Shown: piece after piece, positions 1 through 7,453 of the stretch
How positions within the stretch are numbered: the stretch's first letter is position 1
Layout: every line of letters starts with the position of its first letter
Assembly: GCA_003523225.1 (NCBI GenBank)
Contig: DPGK01000041.1
Coordinates: forward strand, 1,284 to 38,639
Source of the DNA: Clostridiales bacterium
GTDB lineage: Bacteria; Bacillota; Clostridia; Oscillospirales; CAG-272
Length of the DNA: 37,356 bases
Direction of reading: 5' to 3'
Notes under the pieces: model-generated
Told to the model about the DNA's origin: nothing
Database searches by the model: none
What the model saw: only the letters and a program-made list of their open reading frames with translations
Made by a program: the position numbers and the translations under genes

Positions 1-123
1 ACTTCATTCTACCAGAGCCTGCAAGCTATGTCTTTTTTTATGCTCTTTTCAATTTGCGCAAGTTATTGTACATTATCAGAATTACTGGAGGGAAAAGAAA
101 CCCTGGTAAAAGGAATCAAAAAC

Positions 124-145
124 GTAACCGTCAAATCTCCCGGCG
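124..145 (+). repeat. IS66 left terminal inverted repeat
   Basis: Exact 22-base reverse complement of positions 2631-2652. It begins GTAACCGTC and ends CCCGGCG. It lies 49 bases beyond the tnpC stop, as expected for the tnpC-distal end of an IS66 element. Confidence 0.9.
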
Positions 146-193
146 CATAAAAAAGCATCTCTGGCTTAGCAACCGCAGCTGGGCCAGAGATGT

Positions 194-1792
194 TCATTCT
201 TTTGGTATTCTGCATTCCTGGGGTGCACTGGCAGGCAAGAGTTGTTCGGCCCAAGCCTCGTCCATCTGGCTCATAGCGGGAGCATTCCGCAGAACCCAGA
301 GCAAGTAACGGTACGGATCTAATCCGTTTTCTTTCGCTGTCTCAATCAGGCTGTAGATCACACTGCTGGACTGTGCGCCGCCCGGTGTATTGGCAAACAG
401 CCAATTCTTGCGGCCCATAACAAAAGGCTTTATGCTGCGTTCAGCACGGTTGTTGCTCAGTTCCAGCCGCCCATCCTCCAGATAACGGATCAGGTATGGC
501 CACTGCTCCAGCAGATAGTGCAGCGCCCTACCCAGAGCGGACTTTGGTGCCGCCTTGCCGCTGGCCGCATTTGCCCACGCCAATAGAGCGTCCAGAACCG
601 GTTTTTCCTGTTCCAGCCGCTTAGCATGTCGTTCTTCTGGTGTCAGTTCTGCGAAAGACTTTTCCAACTGGAACAGCCTTGAGCAGTAGCACTCGCCGGC
701 CGCTGCCAGAGAATCTTTTCGCTTTTCCTGCAGTAGCGTCTGCAGCGCCTCATCAAATTTTCGCCGCGCGTGGGCCCAGCAGCCAACCACCCGGATATTC
801 TCCGGCAGCCTGTGGTAACCATGGTATCCATCCGCATGGAGCCAGCCGGAGAAGCCCTTTAAGAACTCCTCCGCGTGCTCTGCCTTCCGGTTCGGCTGGT
901 ATTCATACAGGACAATCGGATGCTCCGTACAGCCGCTGGTCCTGTACAGCCACATGTAGGACTTGCTGGTCGCCGCCTTCCCGGGTTCTTTCAGTACCTG
1001 CAGCGTCGTCTCATCGCCATGGAGAACTTTCTCCCTGCAGAGCTGCCGGTGCAGCACCTCGTAGATGGGCTGCAGCCAGGTATCAGAGACATTCAGCAGC
1101 CAGTTGGACATGGTCTGCCGGGAGAGCTTCAATCCCTGGCGGTGAAACTCCTGCTCCAGCCGGTACAGCGGGGAATACATCACAAACTTCTGTACCGCAA
1201 TATGCGCTACCGCCTCCGCGGAAGCATAGCTGCCGGGCAGCAGCGCAGGCTCCTTCGGTGTTTTCAGGATGTTGGCCTCGCCGCTGTCCTGCTCGCACTT
1301 CCTGCAGGCGTAGGTATAGTAGACATCCTCTCGAATCCAGAACCGGGCAGGCTCCATTTGCAGGCTCCGGCGGACCTCTTTGCCGATCTCCTCCATTTTG
1401 CTGCCGCAGGCGGAGCAGATCAGCTCTTCTTCGCTCAGACGGTGCTCCACCACTTCAGTGGGTGTGCCCTCCGGAACGATCTCGGTCACGCTGCCGGACT
1501 GCTTCTTGCGCGCATGGGCTTTCACGGCAACCTGCTCCGGCGTAGCGGATTTGGTGCCATAGGCGTAGGCTTCAAGCTCATTGAAGCTTAGCGAAAGCTG
1601 ATCCATCAGGCCCTCCTGCAACTTCTCGGAGGAGGAGCCGAATTGCCGCTTTTTCGCAAGACCCAACTGCTCCAGAAGCCATTGGTTCTGGAGCTTGAGT
1701 TCAGTGAGCTGAGTTTGCTGAGATTCATATTCCGCGCGTGAAATGGTCACCATTTCAGCGTTACTTGTGGCAATTCTCTTCTCGTTTTCCAT
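194..1792 (-). CDS. tnpC: IS66 transposase TnpC (DDE)
   Basis: The DDE transposase of the IS66 element, which catalyses strand transfer. Visible features: an N-terminal helical region (LKLQNQWLLEQLGLAKKRQFG, typical of IS66 TnpC), a zinc-binding segment starting ICSACGSKM, then the catalytic core with GDETTLQVL (first Asp), HADGYHGY (second Asp) and NNRAERSIKPFVMGRKNW (Glu), and a short C-terminal IS66 tail. The frame opens at 1810 with MWYNFH. I prefer the internal Met at 1792 (MENEKRIATS), which gives about 532 residues, normal for the family. It follows tnpB after about 70 bases. There are no frameshifts or missing catalytic residues, so it appears intact. Confidence 0.93.
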   Translation of the reverse strand: MENEKRIATSNAEMVTISRAEYESQQTQLTELKLQNQWLLEQLGLAKKRQFGSSSEKLQEGLMDQLSLSFNELEAYAYGTKSATPEQVAVKAHARKKQSGSVTEIVPEGTPTEVVEHRLSEEELICSACGSKMEEIGKEVRRSLQMEPARFWIREDVYYTYACRKCEQDSGEANILKTPKEPALLPGSYASAEAVAHIAVQKFVMYSPLYRLEQEFHRQGLKLSRQTMSNWLLNVSDTWLQPIYEVLHRQLCREKVLHGDETTLQVLKEPGKAATSKSYMWLYRTSGCTEHPIVLYEYQPNRKAEHAEEFLKGFSGWLHADGYHGYHRLPENIRVVGCWAHARRKFDEALQTLLQEKRKDSLAAAGECYCSRLFQLEKSFAELTPEERHAKRLEQEKPVLDALLAWANAASGKAAPKSALGRALHYLLEQWPYLIRYLEDGRLELSNNRAERSIKPFVMGRKNWLFANTPGGAQSSSVIYSLIETAKENGLDPYRYLLWVLRNAPAMSQMDEAWAEQLLPASAPQECRIPKE

Positions 1793-1861
1793 GTGAAAAT
1801 TATACCACAAAAAGTGTCAAAAAGCCAGTGTTTTCGATGCTTTTCGGAAATTTAATCTGCC

Positions 1862-2218
1862 TTATATTATGCTCAGCCCAGATACTGGGCGGTGGGCTTT
1901 TGGCTGCTCGATCTGTAAGCCTTCCATCAGCCAGCGGTACTGCTGCGGCGTTAGTGACCGTACTTCAGATTCACTTCTCGGCCACTGGTATGCACCCTGT
2001 TCCAGCCGCTTGTAGAGCAGAATAAACCCGTCCTTTTCCCAGTATAGTCCCTTGATCCGGTCTCTGCGCCGCCCACAGAACAGGAACAGCGTGTTGGTGA
2101 ACGGATCCAATTCAAACTGCTGCTGCACCATCCGGGCCAAACCGTCTATGCCTTTACGCAGATCGGTATAGCCACAGGCGATATAGACCCGATCCGCTCC
2201 GGAAAAATCGTTCAGCAT
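1862..2218 (-). CDS. tnpB: IS66 accessory protein TnpB
   Basis: A 118-residue IS66 Orf2 (TnpB) protein, needed together with TnpA for transposition of IS66-type elements. Family hallmarks are visible: YIACGYTDLRKGIDGLA near the N-terminus, NTLFLFCGRRRDRIKGLYWEKDGF in the middle (given here as two linked motifs, LFLFCGRRRDRIK and GLYWEKDGF), and a C-terminal LTPQQYRWLMEGL segment. Its ATG at 2218 overlaps the tnpA stop (2212-2214), which suggests translational coupling. The C-terminal tail after the conserved segment (PKAHRPVSGLSII) is short and variable. The length is normal. Confidence 0.93.
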   Translation of the reverse strand: MLNDFSGADRVYIACGYTDLRKGIDGLARMVQQQFELDPFTNTLFLFCGRRRDRIKGLYWEKDGFILLYKRLEQGAYQWPRSESEVRSLTPQQYRWLMEGLQIEQPKAHRPVSGLSII

Positions 2219-2556
2219 GGCCGCAGCGCCTCGACCAGGGCTTTCAGCAGGTCCGGACTCAGCTCTTGATAGAAGTCAATGCTGCTATTGCCGATCCGCA
2301 GCGTGGCGGAACATTCTGAAACGTTCCGATCCTGCTGTTTCGGTGCTGGTAACTCTGCAAACGCAGGTGCCCCGGGGAATTCCGGTGCCGCATCTGCGAT
2401 GGACAGCACTTCCCGTTCCCAACGATAGTATGTAGATGGTGTGATTCCTCTTTGCTTGCACCACTGCCGTACCGGAAGACCGCTGCTTCTGCAATTCTGA
2501 ATCGCTGCCACCCATTTCTGTTGTCGTGCCTGGTGCTTTAGCTCTGTTGATGTCAT
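2212..2556 (-). CDS. tnpA: IS66 accessory protein TnpA
   Basis: A 114-residue IS66 Orf1 (TnpA) with a helix-turn-helix of the IS3/IS66 Orf type: KWVAAIQNCRSSGLPVRQWC followed by GITPSTYYRWER, the latter a typical recognition helix in this family. The C-terminal half (IDFYQELSPDLLKALVEALR) resembles the usual IS66 TnpA tail. It is the first gene of the tnpABC operon and its stop codon overlaps the tnpB start. A GGGAGGACACC-like ribosome site precedes the ATG at 2556. A 16-bp perfect hairpin (2575-2612) sits immediately upstream and will be in the 5' leader if transcription starts near the inverted repeat. Confidence 0.9.
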   Translation of the reverse strand: MTSTELKHQARQQKWVAAIQNCRSSGLPVRQWCKQRGITPSTYYRWEREVLSIADAAPEFPGAPAFAELPAPKQQDRNVSECSATLRIGNSSIDFYQELSPDLLKALVEALRPC

Positions 2557-2574
2557 GGTGTCCTCCCTGATGTT

Positions 2575-2612
2575 AATAGTAGTGGAACGTCGCGAAACGT
2601 TCCACTACTATT
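2575..2612. repeat. Perfect 16-bp hairpin in the tnpA leader
   Basis: Arms 2575-2590 (AATAGTAGTGGAACGT) and 2597-2612 are exact reverse complements around a six-base loop. It lies between the right inverted repeat and tnpA. It could be a regulatory operator or an mRNA hairpin that blocks read-through translation of transposase from outside promoters, a device known from other insertion sequences. No U-tract follows on either side, so a terminator is unlikely. Confidence 0.7.
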
Positions 2613-2630
2613 ATCCCATGGGTGTCCATC

Positions 2631-2652
2631 CGCCGGGAGATTTGACGGTTAC
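2631..2652 (-). repeat. IS66 right terminal inverted repeat
   Basis: Exact reverse complement of positions 124-145. It lies upstream of tnpA, about 75 bases from the tnpA start codon and just outside the leader hairpin at 2575-2612. Confidence 0.9.
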
Positions 2653-2740
2653 GTTTCTGCAATGACCGGAGGCGACCGGCAGGAAGTGCGTTTATTTTGC
2701 ATGAAGCGGGCGATGGGCATCAGACCGCAGGTATGCGGGC

Positions 2741-2776
2741 AAAAAAATAGCACAGCCACCGTAGCAGTGACTGTGC
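2741..2776 (-). terminator. Rho-independent terminator after the phosphoesterase gene
   Basis: On the minus strand a 10-bp stem (GCACAGTCAC pairing with GTGGCTGTGC, one G-U pair) with a seven-base loop is followed within a few bases by seven Ts. It lies 22 bases past the stop of the phosphoesterase gene and probably ends the transcript of the accessory island. Confidence 0.85.
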
Positions 2777-2797
2777 AGGGGAAGTCCTTTGAATGTA

Positions 2798-3256
2798 TCA
2801 GGTGTGTGGAATTGTGATTTTTTCGATCTCTGTTTTGCTGCCATCAACGGTCATCATGGCGAAAGTGATCTCCTGATCGAACCGTCGCTTGCCGCAGCTT
2901 CCCGGATTCAGCCAGAGGACGCCATCTGCCATTTGCTCGGCGTATTTATGAGAATGGCCGTAAATCACCACATCCGTGTCGCGCAGGTCTTTGGGCACAA
3001 ATTTCTTGTTATGAACCACAAAGAACCTGCATTGCTCAATCTGAAAGGTCAGGCTTTCCGGTATGTTCTCCGCCCATTCTTTATCGTTATTGCCGCGAAC
3101 GACGCAGACCGGCGCGATTTCCTTCAGTCGGTCAATGATTTCCGGCTTGTTGATGTCTCCACCGTGAATGATAACATCACAGCCGGCGATTCTGTCCAGC
3201 ACTTCCGGGCGAAGCAGGCCGTGTGTATCCGAAAGAATTGCTATTTTTGTTGCCAT
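2798..3256 (-). CDS. YfcE/MJ0936-family metallophosphoesterase
   Basis: A 152-residue calcineurin-like phosphoesterase of the compact YfcE/MJ0936 type, a family of metal-dependent phosphodiesterases with poorly defined natural substrates. All metal-binding blocks are visible in order: ILSDTHG (residues 7-13), HGGDI (31-35), RGNND (about 54-58), VVHNKKF (a variant of the usual HGH block) and YGHSHK. Two conserved histidines near the third block appear reduced to one. It is the last gene of the minus-strand run, followed by a strong terminator. It may be a chromosomal housekeeping gene or island cargo; the sequence does not decide. Confidence 0.88.
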   Translation of the reverse strand: MATKIAILSDTHGLLRPEVLDRIAGCDVIIHGGDINKPEIIDRLKEIAPVCVVRGNNDKEWAENIPESLTFQIEQCRFFVVHNKKFVPKDLRDTDVVIYGHSHKYAEQMADGVLWLNPGSCGKRRFDQEITFAMMTVDGSKTEIEKITIPHT

Positions 3257-3284
3257 CTGCTCAACCTCCCGGCTATAATTATTT

Positions 3285-4511
3285 TTATTCTGCTATCAGG
3301 TAAATCTGCTTGTCATCAAAACAGATTTCAGCAGTGTGATTGAAAATCAGAATCATATCCCGCATTTTCTCTGTAAACACACCGGTTCCCGGATTGCTGA
3401 TTTCTGCAAATGCTTTTACTACGCTCCGCTCCATGCCGACAGCATTGTTTTTCAGTCGCTCACCACTGTCCTGCAGGAATTCATCAACCTGTCCGTCCTT
3501 GATTTTCGGAATACTGCCAATCAATTTTCCCACAGCATTGCTGGCATTTCCGATTCCTTTCAAAAGATTTGCCTCAAGTGCAGAATTACCCAGTCTTTCC
3601 AGGTGTTCAGAACACTTGCCGTACAGATTACGATATGTCATGGAAAGTGCTTCGATTTCTTCCTTGATTCCGGTGATATACTCTTCCTTGAAGTTACCGC
3701 TCAGCATGATTTCCAGAAGAGAAGCCAGTGAGAAGGTGTACAGGGATAGCCGGTAATACTTGAATTTCTTCAACAGGTCTTTCAACGTGGATTTCACTTT
3801 CATCTGCGCGACAACCAGTTGTCTGGAATTCAGCACTTCCGTGACCTGTTTCTGATAGGACAGCATGTTTTTCCGGGCAGTTCTCTGCAAATCCAGAACC
3901 ATCTTGTGATTGCTCTGAAGATAATGCTCATTGTCCCAGTTGTATTTGTATTTACTGATCATGCTGACCAGCGTCTCAACATCAGCTTCAATCTCTGATT
4001 CTTTCTCGATCTCAAGGAATGTGAGAATCTGCTTCTGCATTTCTTCAATGCTGTCAAGTTTCTGCTCAATGGAGAACAGCGCAACCGCCATCAGCATTGT
4101 GGCAGGGTCGATCGGCACCGTGGCTGTGCTGGTGGCAGTCAGCGGCCCGGCAGACTGAAACTGCGCCATTTTGGATGTACCATCGGCGCACTTGAGCGCA
4201 CCCCAAGAGTTTCCGTTCCGTGCAACTTTCAGCGAATCTCCAACCCCGGCATTTGCCAGATAATATAGCCCCTGTGTGTTCACCGTTGTTGTCTGCGTCA
4301 CGGTATGTAACGCCGGAATCAGCGAAGATACACCTGCCCCCAAAGTCGCAAGCTGTGCGATGGGCATACTGAATGAAGCCTTCGCTGGAAGCTCTGAGCG
4401 TGTATCCATCAAGATGCCATTTGTGACCTCAATCAGATCTGCCTGATGCGGAATGACTTCATGTCCTTCCGAAGGGCTTTCCGTGCCATCTATTCGCGTA
4501 ATTTCTCCCAT
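3285..4511 (-). CDS. Hypothetical helical protein, unrecognised
   Basis: I do not recognise this 408-residue protein. The frame is open from 4571, but the Met at 4511 (MGEITRIDG) is preceded by GGGAGG at an 8-base spacing, a far better start. The N-terminal 110 residues are Thr/Ala/Gly-rich and low in charge (TVTQTTTVNTQGLYYLAN, then SAGPLTATSTATVPIDPATM). The rest is long amphipathic helix, beginning ALFSIEQKLDSIEEMQKQILTFL and probably coiled-coil, with a hydrophobic stretch SLYTFSLASLLEIML. The C-terminus ends in an Ile/Phe-rich segment. No catalytic motif is evident. It lies between the YjbR-like gene and the phosphoesterase on the same strand. It could be a membrane-associating or self-assembling accessory protein, but that is only inference. 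Confidence 0.7.
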   Translation of the reverse strand: MGEITRIDGTESPSEGHEVIPHQADLIEVTNGILMDTRSELPAKASFSMPIAQLATLGAGVSSLIPALHTVTQTTTVNTQGLYYLANAGVGDSLKVARNGNSWGALKCADGTSKMAQFQSAGPLTATSTATVPIDPATMLMAVALFSIEQKLDSIEEMQKQILTFLEIEKESEIEADVETLVSMISKYKYNWDNEHYLQSNHKMVLDLQRTARKNMLSYQKQVTEVLNSRQLVVAQMKVKSTLKDLLKKFKYYRLSLYTFSLASLLEIMLSGNFKEEYITGIKEEIEALSMTYRNLYGKCSEHLERLGNSALEANLLKGIGNASNAVGKLIGSIPKIKDGQVDEFLQDSGERLKNNAVGMERSVVKAFAEISNPGTGVFTEKMRDMILIFNHTAEICFDDKQIYLIAE

Positions 4512-4601
4512 AGTATAATCCTCCCGTTGTGCTTTTTCTGAGCCGATGATATTCGCCTCATAAAAGCGCATGCTTTTTTCGCGAACCCACTTTGAATATG
4601 C

Positions 4602-4985
4602 CTACTGCTTTTTGGTACGCTTCGGCTCATTTCTCTGGGAACTCGTCAACTGATAGCTGAATTCAATCAGTTCTTTGATCTCATCATCAGCCGCCGGCCC
4701 GCACAGCAGTATCGAAACCCATTTTTCCTTGTTCATATGGTACGCAGGATAGAATCCCGGCTGCATCCGAAGCATACCAATGATGTTCGGGTCACTTTTT
4801 ACATTCAGGACATCAACCACACCGGTTCCGTCCATACCCAGCTTAGACCGGTCAACTTCAATAATGACGCCATACCACTTGTTGTTATCTGTGTGGCGCA
4901 GGACAGCGTTCCAGTCGTTCCACGGATAATCCGGCTCTGTACCGTACTGGTGGCGACACCAAGAAAAAACATCCTGTCGAGTCAT
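4602..4985 (-). CDS. MmcQ/YjbR family protein
   Basis: A small alpha/beta protein (about 127 residues) of the MmcQ/YjbR (DUF419) family, which has a CyaY-like fold, is often labelled DNA-binding and has no settled function. Visible signatures are the N-terminal MTRQDVFSWCRHQYGTEPDYPW, characteristic of the family, then DNNKWYGVIIEV, VLNVKSDP and GFYPAYHMNKEKWVSI. The frame opens at 4997, but the Met at 4985 has AAGGATG upstream at 9 bases and matches the family N-terminus, so I prefer it. The C-terminal tail is basic (NEPKRTKKQ). It lies 100 bases beyond the WYL regulator. It may be island cargo rather than part of the defence core. Confidence 0.85.
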   Translation of the reverse strand: MTRQDVFSWCRHQYGTEPDYPWNDWNAVLRHTDNNKWYGVIIEVDRSKLGMDGTGVVDVLNVKSDPNIIGMLRMQPGFYPAYHMNKEKWVSILLCGPAADDEIKELIEFSYQLTSSQRNEPKRTKKQ

Positions 4986-5088
4986 GTATAGGTTCATCCT
5001 TTTGAAATATCTGCATCACATAGTTACAATAACAACTATTCATGAGCAGCGCAGTCTTCACTGTTAAACGAAGTAATTGATACTGGAA

Positions 5089-6072
5089 TTACACCATTTC
5101 AATCGCATCTCTTAGCATTGTTTGATACTCTTTACGAATTGCTGATGGGCTTTCAATCTTAATCTTGCCACCCCATCCGAAGACCCATCGATAAAATGTC
5201 GGGGATGGATATAGCTGGACTGTAGCCCGAAAATGTTTATCGTCCACCGGTTCGGTATCAACATCAATTCCGAATTGGTCAATCACGTGCATCATCAGAT
5301 TACTATCACACAATAGGGAAACTTCAGCAAGCTCGTCAGTTCCGTACATTCTGAACACTTCTCTTGAATACTTAGAAGGATCAAAGTCTTCTGGAATCGG
5401 AACAATATCATCCGGCAGCATCTCTGGGCAGGCATTGATTCTGTCCACGCGAAACGCGTTAACTTCCTGTCGATCATCGTAAAATCCGACAACATAGTAG
5501 TAATCACCATTCCAGATCATTGTGTACGGGCTAATGATATACGGTTTTCCATCGTGTCGCAGCACTCTGTTTTTATTCACATCGTACTCAAAGTACTGAA
5601 ACGATATTTTCTTTCCAGCATGAATGGCTTTACTGATGGATTCAACGATACCATAATTACCTGAGTCTGGTACTTTGACCTTATTGGAAAAATATATATT
5701 TTTCCTTAGTCTATCGGCATTGTAGTCACTGGTAAGCGTAAGGAGTTTATCAATCAGTTCATTCGTCTTTTCTTCCGGAATAAAGCGTGAGGCTTGAACG
5801 GCATCGATCATCAGTTTCAGCTCGGGAATATCAAATGTACGATCATCCAAGTAATAGTATTTATCTTGAGCTCTTTGTTGGTTAACTTTTATACCACATG
5901 AATTTAAAATTTCTACATAATTCTGAACAGATACTCTGTGAATCTGTATGTGATACTCTTCATCCATGATTTTCAAAATTTGCTGTGTTGTCAAAGGGTG
6001 CTCACTATCAGAATAATGGCGTAATATCTGATACAAGTATAAAACCCTTGCATGTAGTTCATCCTTTTTCAT
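5089..6072 (-). CDS. WYL-domain transcriptional regulator
   Basis: A 327-residue regulator with an N-terminal helix-turn-helix (residues 1-75: PLTTQQILKIMDEEYHIQIH, VQNYVEILNSCGI), a central WYL domain (about 140-225, with ISPYTMIWNGDYYYVVGFY and VNAFRVDRI) and a C-terminal WCX-type extension (FYRWVFGWGGKIKIESP). WYL proteins sense ligands such as nucleic acids and often repress defence operons; BrxR and CapW are WYL proteins. It is encoded 46 bases downstream of the cysteine desulfurase, on the same strand and at the distal end of the BREX run, whereas BrxR genes usually sit at the head. The ATG at 6072 has GGAG at 8 bases. Control of the island is inferred from context only. Confidence 0.9.
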   Translation of the reverse strand: MKKDELHARVLYLYQILRHYSDSEHPLTTQQILKIMDEEYHIQIHRVSVQNYVEILNSCGIKVNQQRAQDKYYYLDDRTFDIPELKLMIDAVQASRFIPEEKTNELIDKLLTLTSDYNADRLRKNIYFSNKVKVPDSGNYGIVESISKAIHAGKKISFQYFEYDVNKNRVLRHDGKPYIISPYTMIWNGDYYYVVGFYDDRQEVNAFRVDRINACPEMLPDDIVPIPEDFDPSKYSREVFRMYGTDELAEVSLLCDSNLMMHVIDQFGIDVDTEPVDDKHFRATVQLYPSPTFYRWVFGWGGKIKIESPSAIRKEYQTMLRDAIEMV

Positions 6073-6118
6073 GGTTGTGTCTCCATTATTGAAATATGCG
6101 GTTCAATACCTGCCATTG

Positions 6119-7246
6119 TTACTTAGTTTTCAAAATATCTACAATAGCCTTTGCTATTTCTACTGCATCGGATTCTTCATTGTCTCGTCCAAAAGAAACG
6201 CGAATAGTGCCATGAGCATATTCTTTCGGAACCCGAATCGCCTGTATCACATGAGATACCTGGGTATTAACTGAGTCACATGCGGAACCTGTAGAGATAG
6301 CAATTCCTTTAAGATCGAGTCTGTGAAGTAGCATTTCTCCGTTTGCATTGCAAATAGACACATTTACATTGCCAGGAACATGATTGGTACTGCCATTACG
6401 GATATAATCAATACCCGACAATTTGAGTACATCTAAGAATTTATCTTCAAGCATATGGAGCTTATTCTGCACCTGCTCCATATGGTCGCAGTTCTTTTTT
6501 AATGCTGCCGCCATGCCAACAATGGAAGCAATATTTTCTGTACCGGCTCTCATGCCATGTTCCTGTGCACCGCCATCAGCGTACGGGGAAATTTTTGTCC
6601 CGGACTTAATATAGATAAATCCAATGCCCTTAGGCCCATTAAACTTATGCGCCGAAGCTGACAACATATCTACACCGAGTTCCTTTACGTTAATCGCAAT
6701 ATGTCCCACGGCCTGCACTGCATCTGTATGGAATACAGCACCGTGACTATGAGCGACTTTAGCAAGCTCAGAAATCGGTTCTATGGTACCTATTTCGTTA
6801 TTTACAAGCATCACAGACACAAGTCTTGTTTCATCTGTGATAAATGATGACAGCATATCTGGAGATACAATGCCCTCATTGTCCACGGGAAGATATGCAA
6901 CTGGATACCCGAGTCGTTCTATGGCCTGGCAGGCGTGTAGTATTGCATGATGCTCGATCTGGCTGGTAATAGTTGCTCGGCGGTCATCATATCGAAGCAT
7001 ACCTTTGATAGCCCAGTTATCGCTCTCGGTGCCGCCGGAGGTAAAATAGATTTCCTCCGGCTGAGCGCCGATACAGCTTGCAATCGTTGTTCTCGCTTCG
7101 GAAAGAGCCTTTTTGGGTTTACGGGCAAAAGCATATGGCTGTGAAGCATTACCGTATTCATCCTGCAACCATGGCAACATCTCATTCAAAGCATCGCTAT
7201 CCAGTTTCGTTGTTGCTGCATTATCAGCATAAATAAAACGCTTCAC
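6119..7246 (-). CDS. Cysteine desulfurase (IscS/NifS/DndA-like), BREX-linked
   Basis: A 375-residue class V PLP aminotransferase that removes sulfur from L-cysteine to form a protein persulfide. The pocket is complete: TSGGTESDN (69-77), HTDAVQAVGH, SASAHKFNGPKG with the PLP lysine at K201, GGAQEHGMRAGTEN, and the active-site cysteine C323 in ISTGSACDS. The C-terminal half is compact, as in DndA/IscS. The start is GTG at 7246 behind GAGGTG at 6 bases. It lies 9 bases after the 65-residue CxxC protein gene and downstream of brxL in one run. No iscU, sufU or thiI-like gene is nearby, so its likely client is BrxP, by analogy with DndA feeding DndC. A housekeeping role cannot be excluded. Confidence 0.93.
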   Translation of the reverse strand: MKRFIYADNAATTKLDSDALNEMLPWLQDEYGNASQPYAFARKPKKALSEARTTIASCIGAQPEEIYFTSGGTESDNWAIKGMLRYDDRRATITSQIEHHAILHACQAIERLGYPVAYLPVDNEGIVSPDMLSSFITDETRLVSVMLVNNEIGTIEPISELAKVAHSHGAVFHTDAVQAVGHIAINVKELGVDMLSASAHKFNGPKGIGFIYIKSGTKISPYADGGAQEHGMRAGTENIASIVGMAAALKKNCDHMEQVQNKLHMLEDKFLDVLKLSGIDYIRNGSTNHVPGNVNVSICNANGEMLLHRLDLKGIAISTGSACDSVNTQVSHVIQAIRVPKEYAHGTIRVSFGRDNEESDAVEIAKAIVDILKTK

Positions 7247-7255
7247 GACTTCACC

Positions 7256-7453
7256 TCATTCAAAAAGCTTACAGCCCTCATCCTTAAATTCTTCGATTTT
7301 CTCATTCAGGTCATCAACCGTAACATCCAGATAATCCGCAAGACAATTCATACAATAAAAATTGATAATGTCTTCGCCAAGCAGTTTCTTGTTGATTCCT
7401 AAGACATTCTTTTCTCGGATCTCCTTGCTACAAATCACGCATTTAGTTTTCAT
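7256..7453 (-). CDS. 65-residue CxxC/CxxC small protein
   Basis: A very small protein with two CxxC knuckles, CVIC at residues 5-8 and CMNC at 34-37, which together look like a zinc ribbon. A charged helix follows (VDDLNEKIEEFKDEG), with a lone cysteine near the C-terminus (C61). The ATG at 7453 overlaps the end of brxL by 11 bases and has AAGGGAC upstream. The desulfurase GTG follows 9 bases after its stop. This tight packing argues that it is real and translated together with its neighbours. It could be a zinc-stabilised adaptor or a sulfur relay between desulfurase and BrxP; no homology was recognised to prove either. Confidence 0.8.
   Translation of the reverse strand: MKTKCVICSKEIREKNVLGINKKLLGEDIINFYCMNCLADYLDVTVDDLNEKIEEFKDEGCKLFE

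Larger units (their letters stand above)
124..2652 (-). mobile_element. IS66-family insertion sequence, complete
   Basis: A 2.5-kb element carrying the three-gene IS66 set (tnpA, tnpB, tnpC, all minus strand). It is bounded by a perfect 22-bp inverted repeat at 124-145 and 2631-2652 whose outer end reads GTAACCGTCAAATCTCC inward. IS66 ends typically begin GTAA and usually generate 8-bp target duplications. The flanks here (TCAAAAAC on the left, GTTTCTGC on the right) are not direct repeats, although the inverted similarity continues a few bases outward (AAAC on both sides). All three reading frames are open, so the element may be functional. A perfect hairpin lies just upstream of tnpA. Confidence 0.9.

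Noticed and set aside
1..123. Gene fragment left of the IS66 element
   Set aside because: Short open frames exist on both strands, but none shows recognisable protein sequence or a ribosome site. I see nothing I can support there.
640..1545. 301-codon plus-strand frame inside the IS66 transposase gene
   Set aside because: It is antisense to tnpC, is rich in Pro, Arg and Ser with no recognisable motif, and is explained by the codon bias of the opposite strand.
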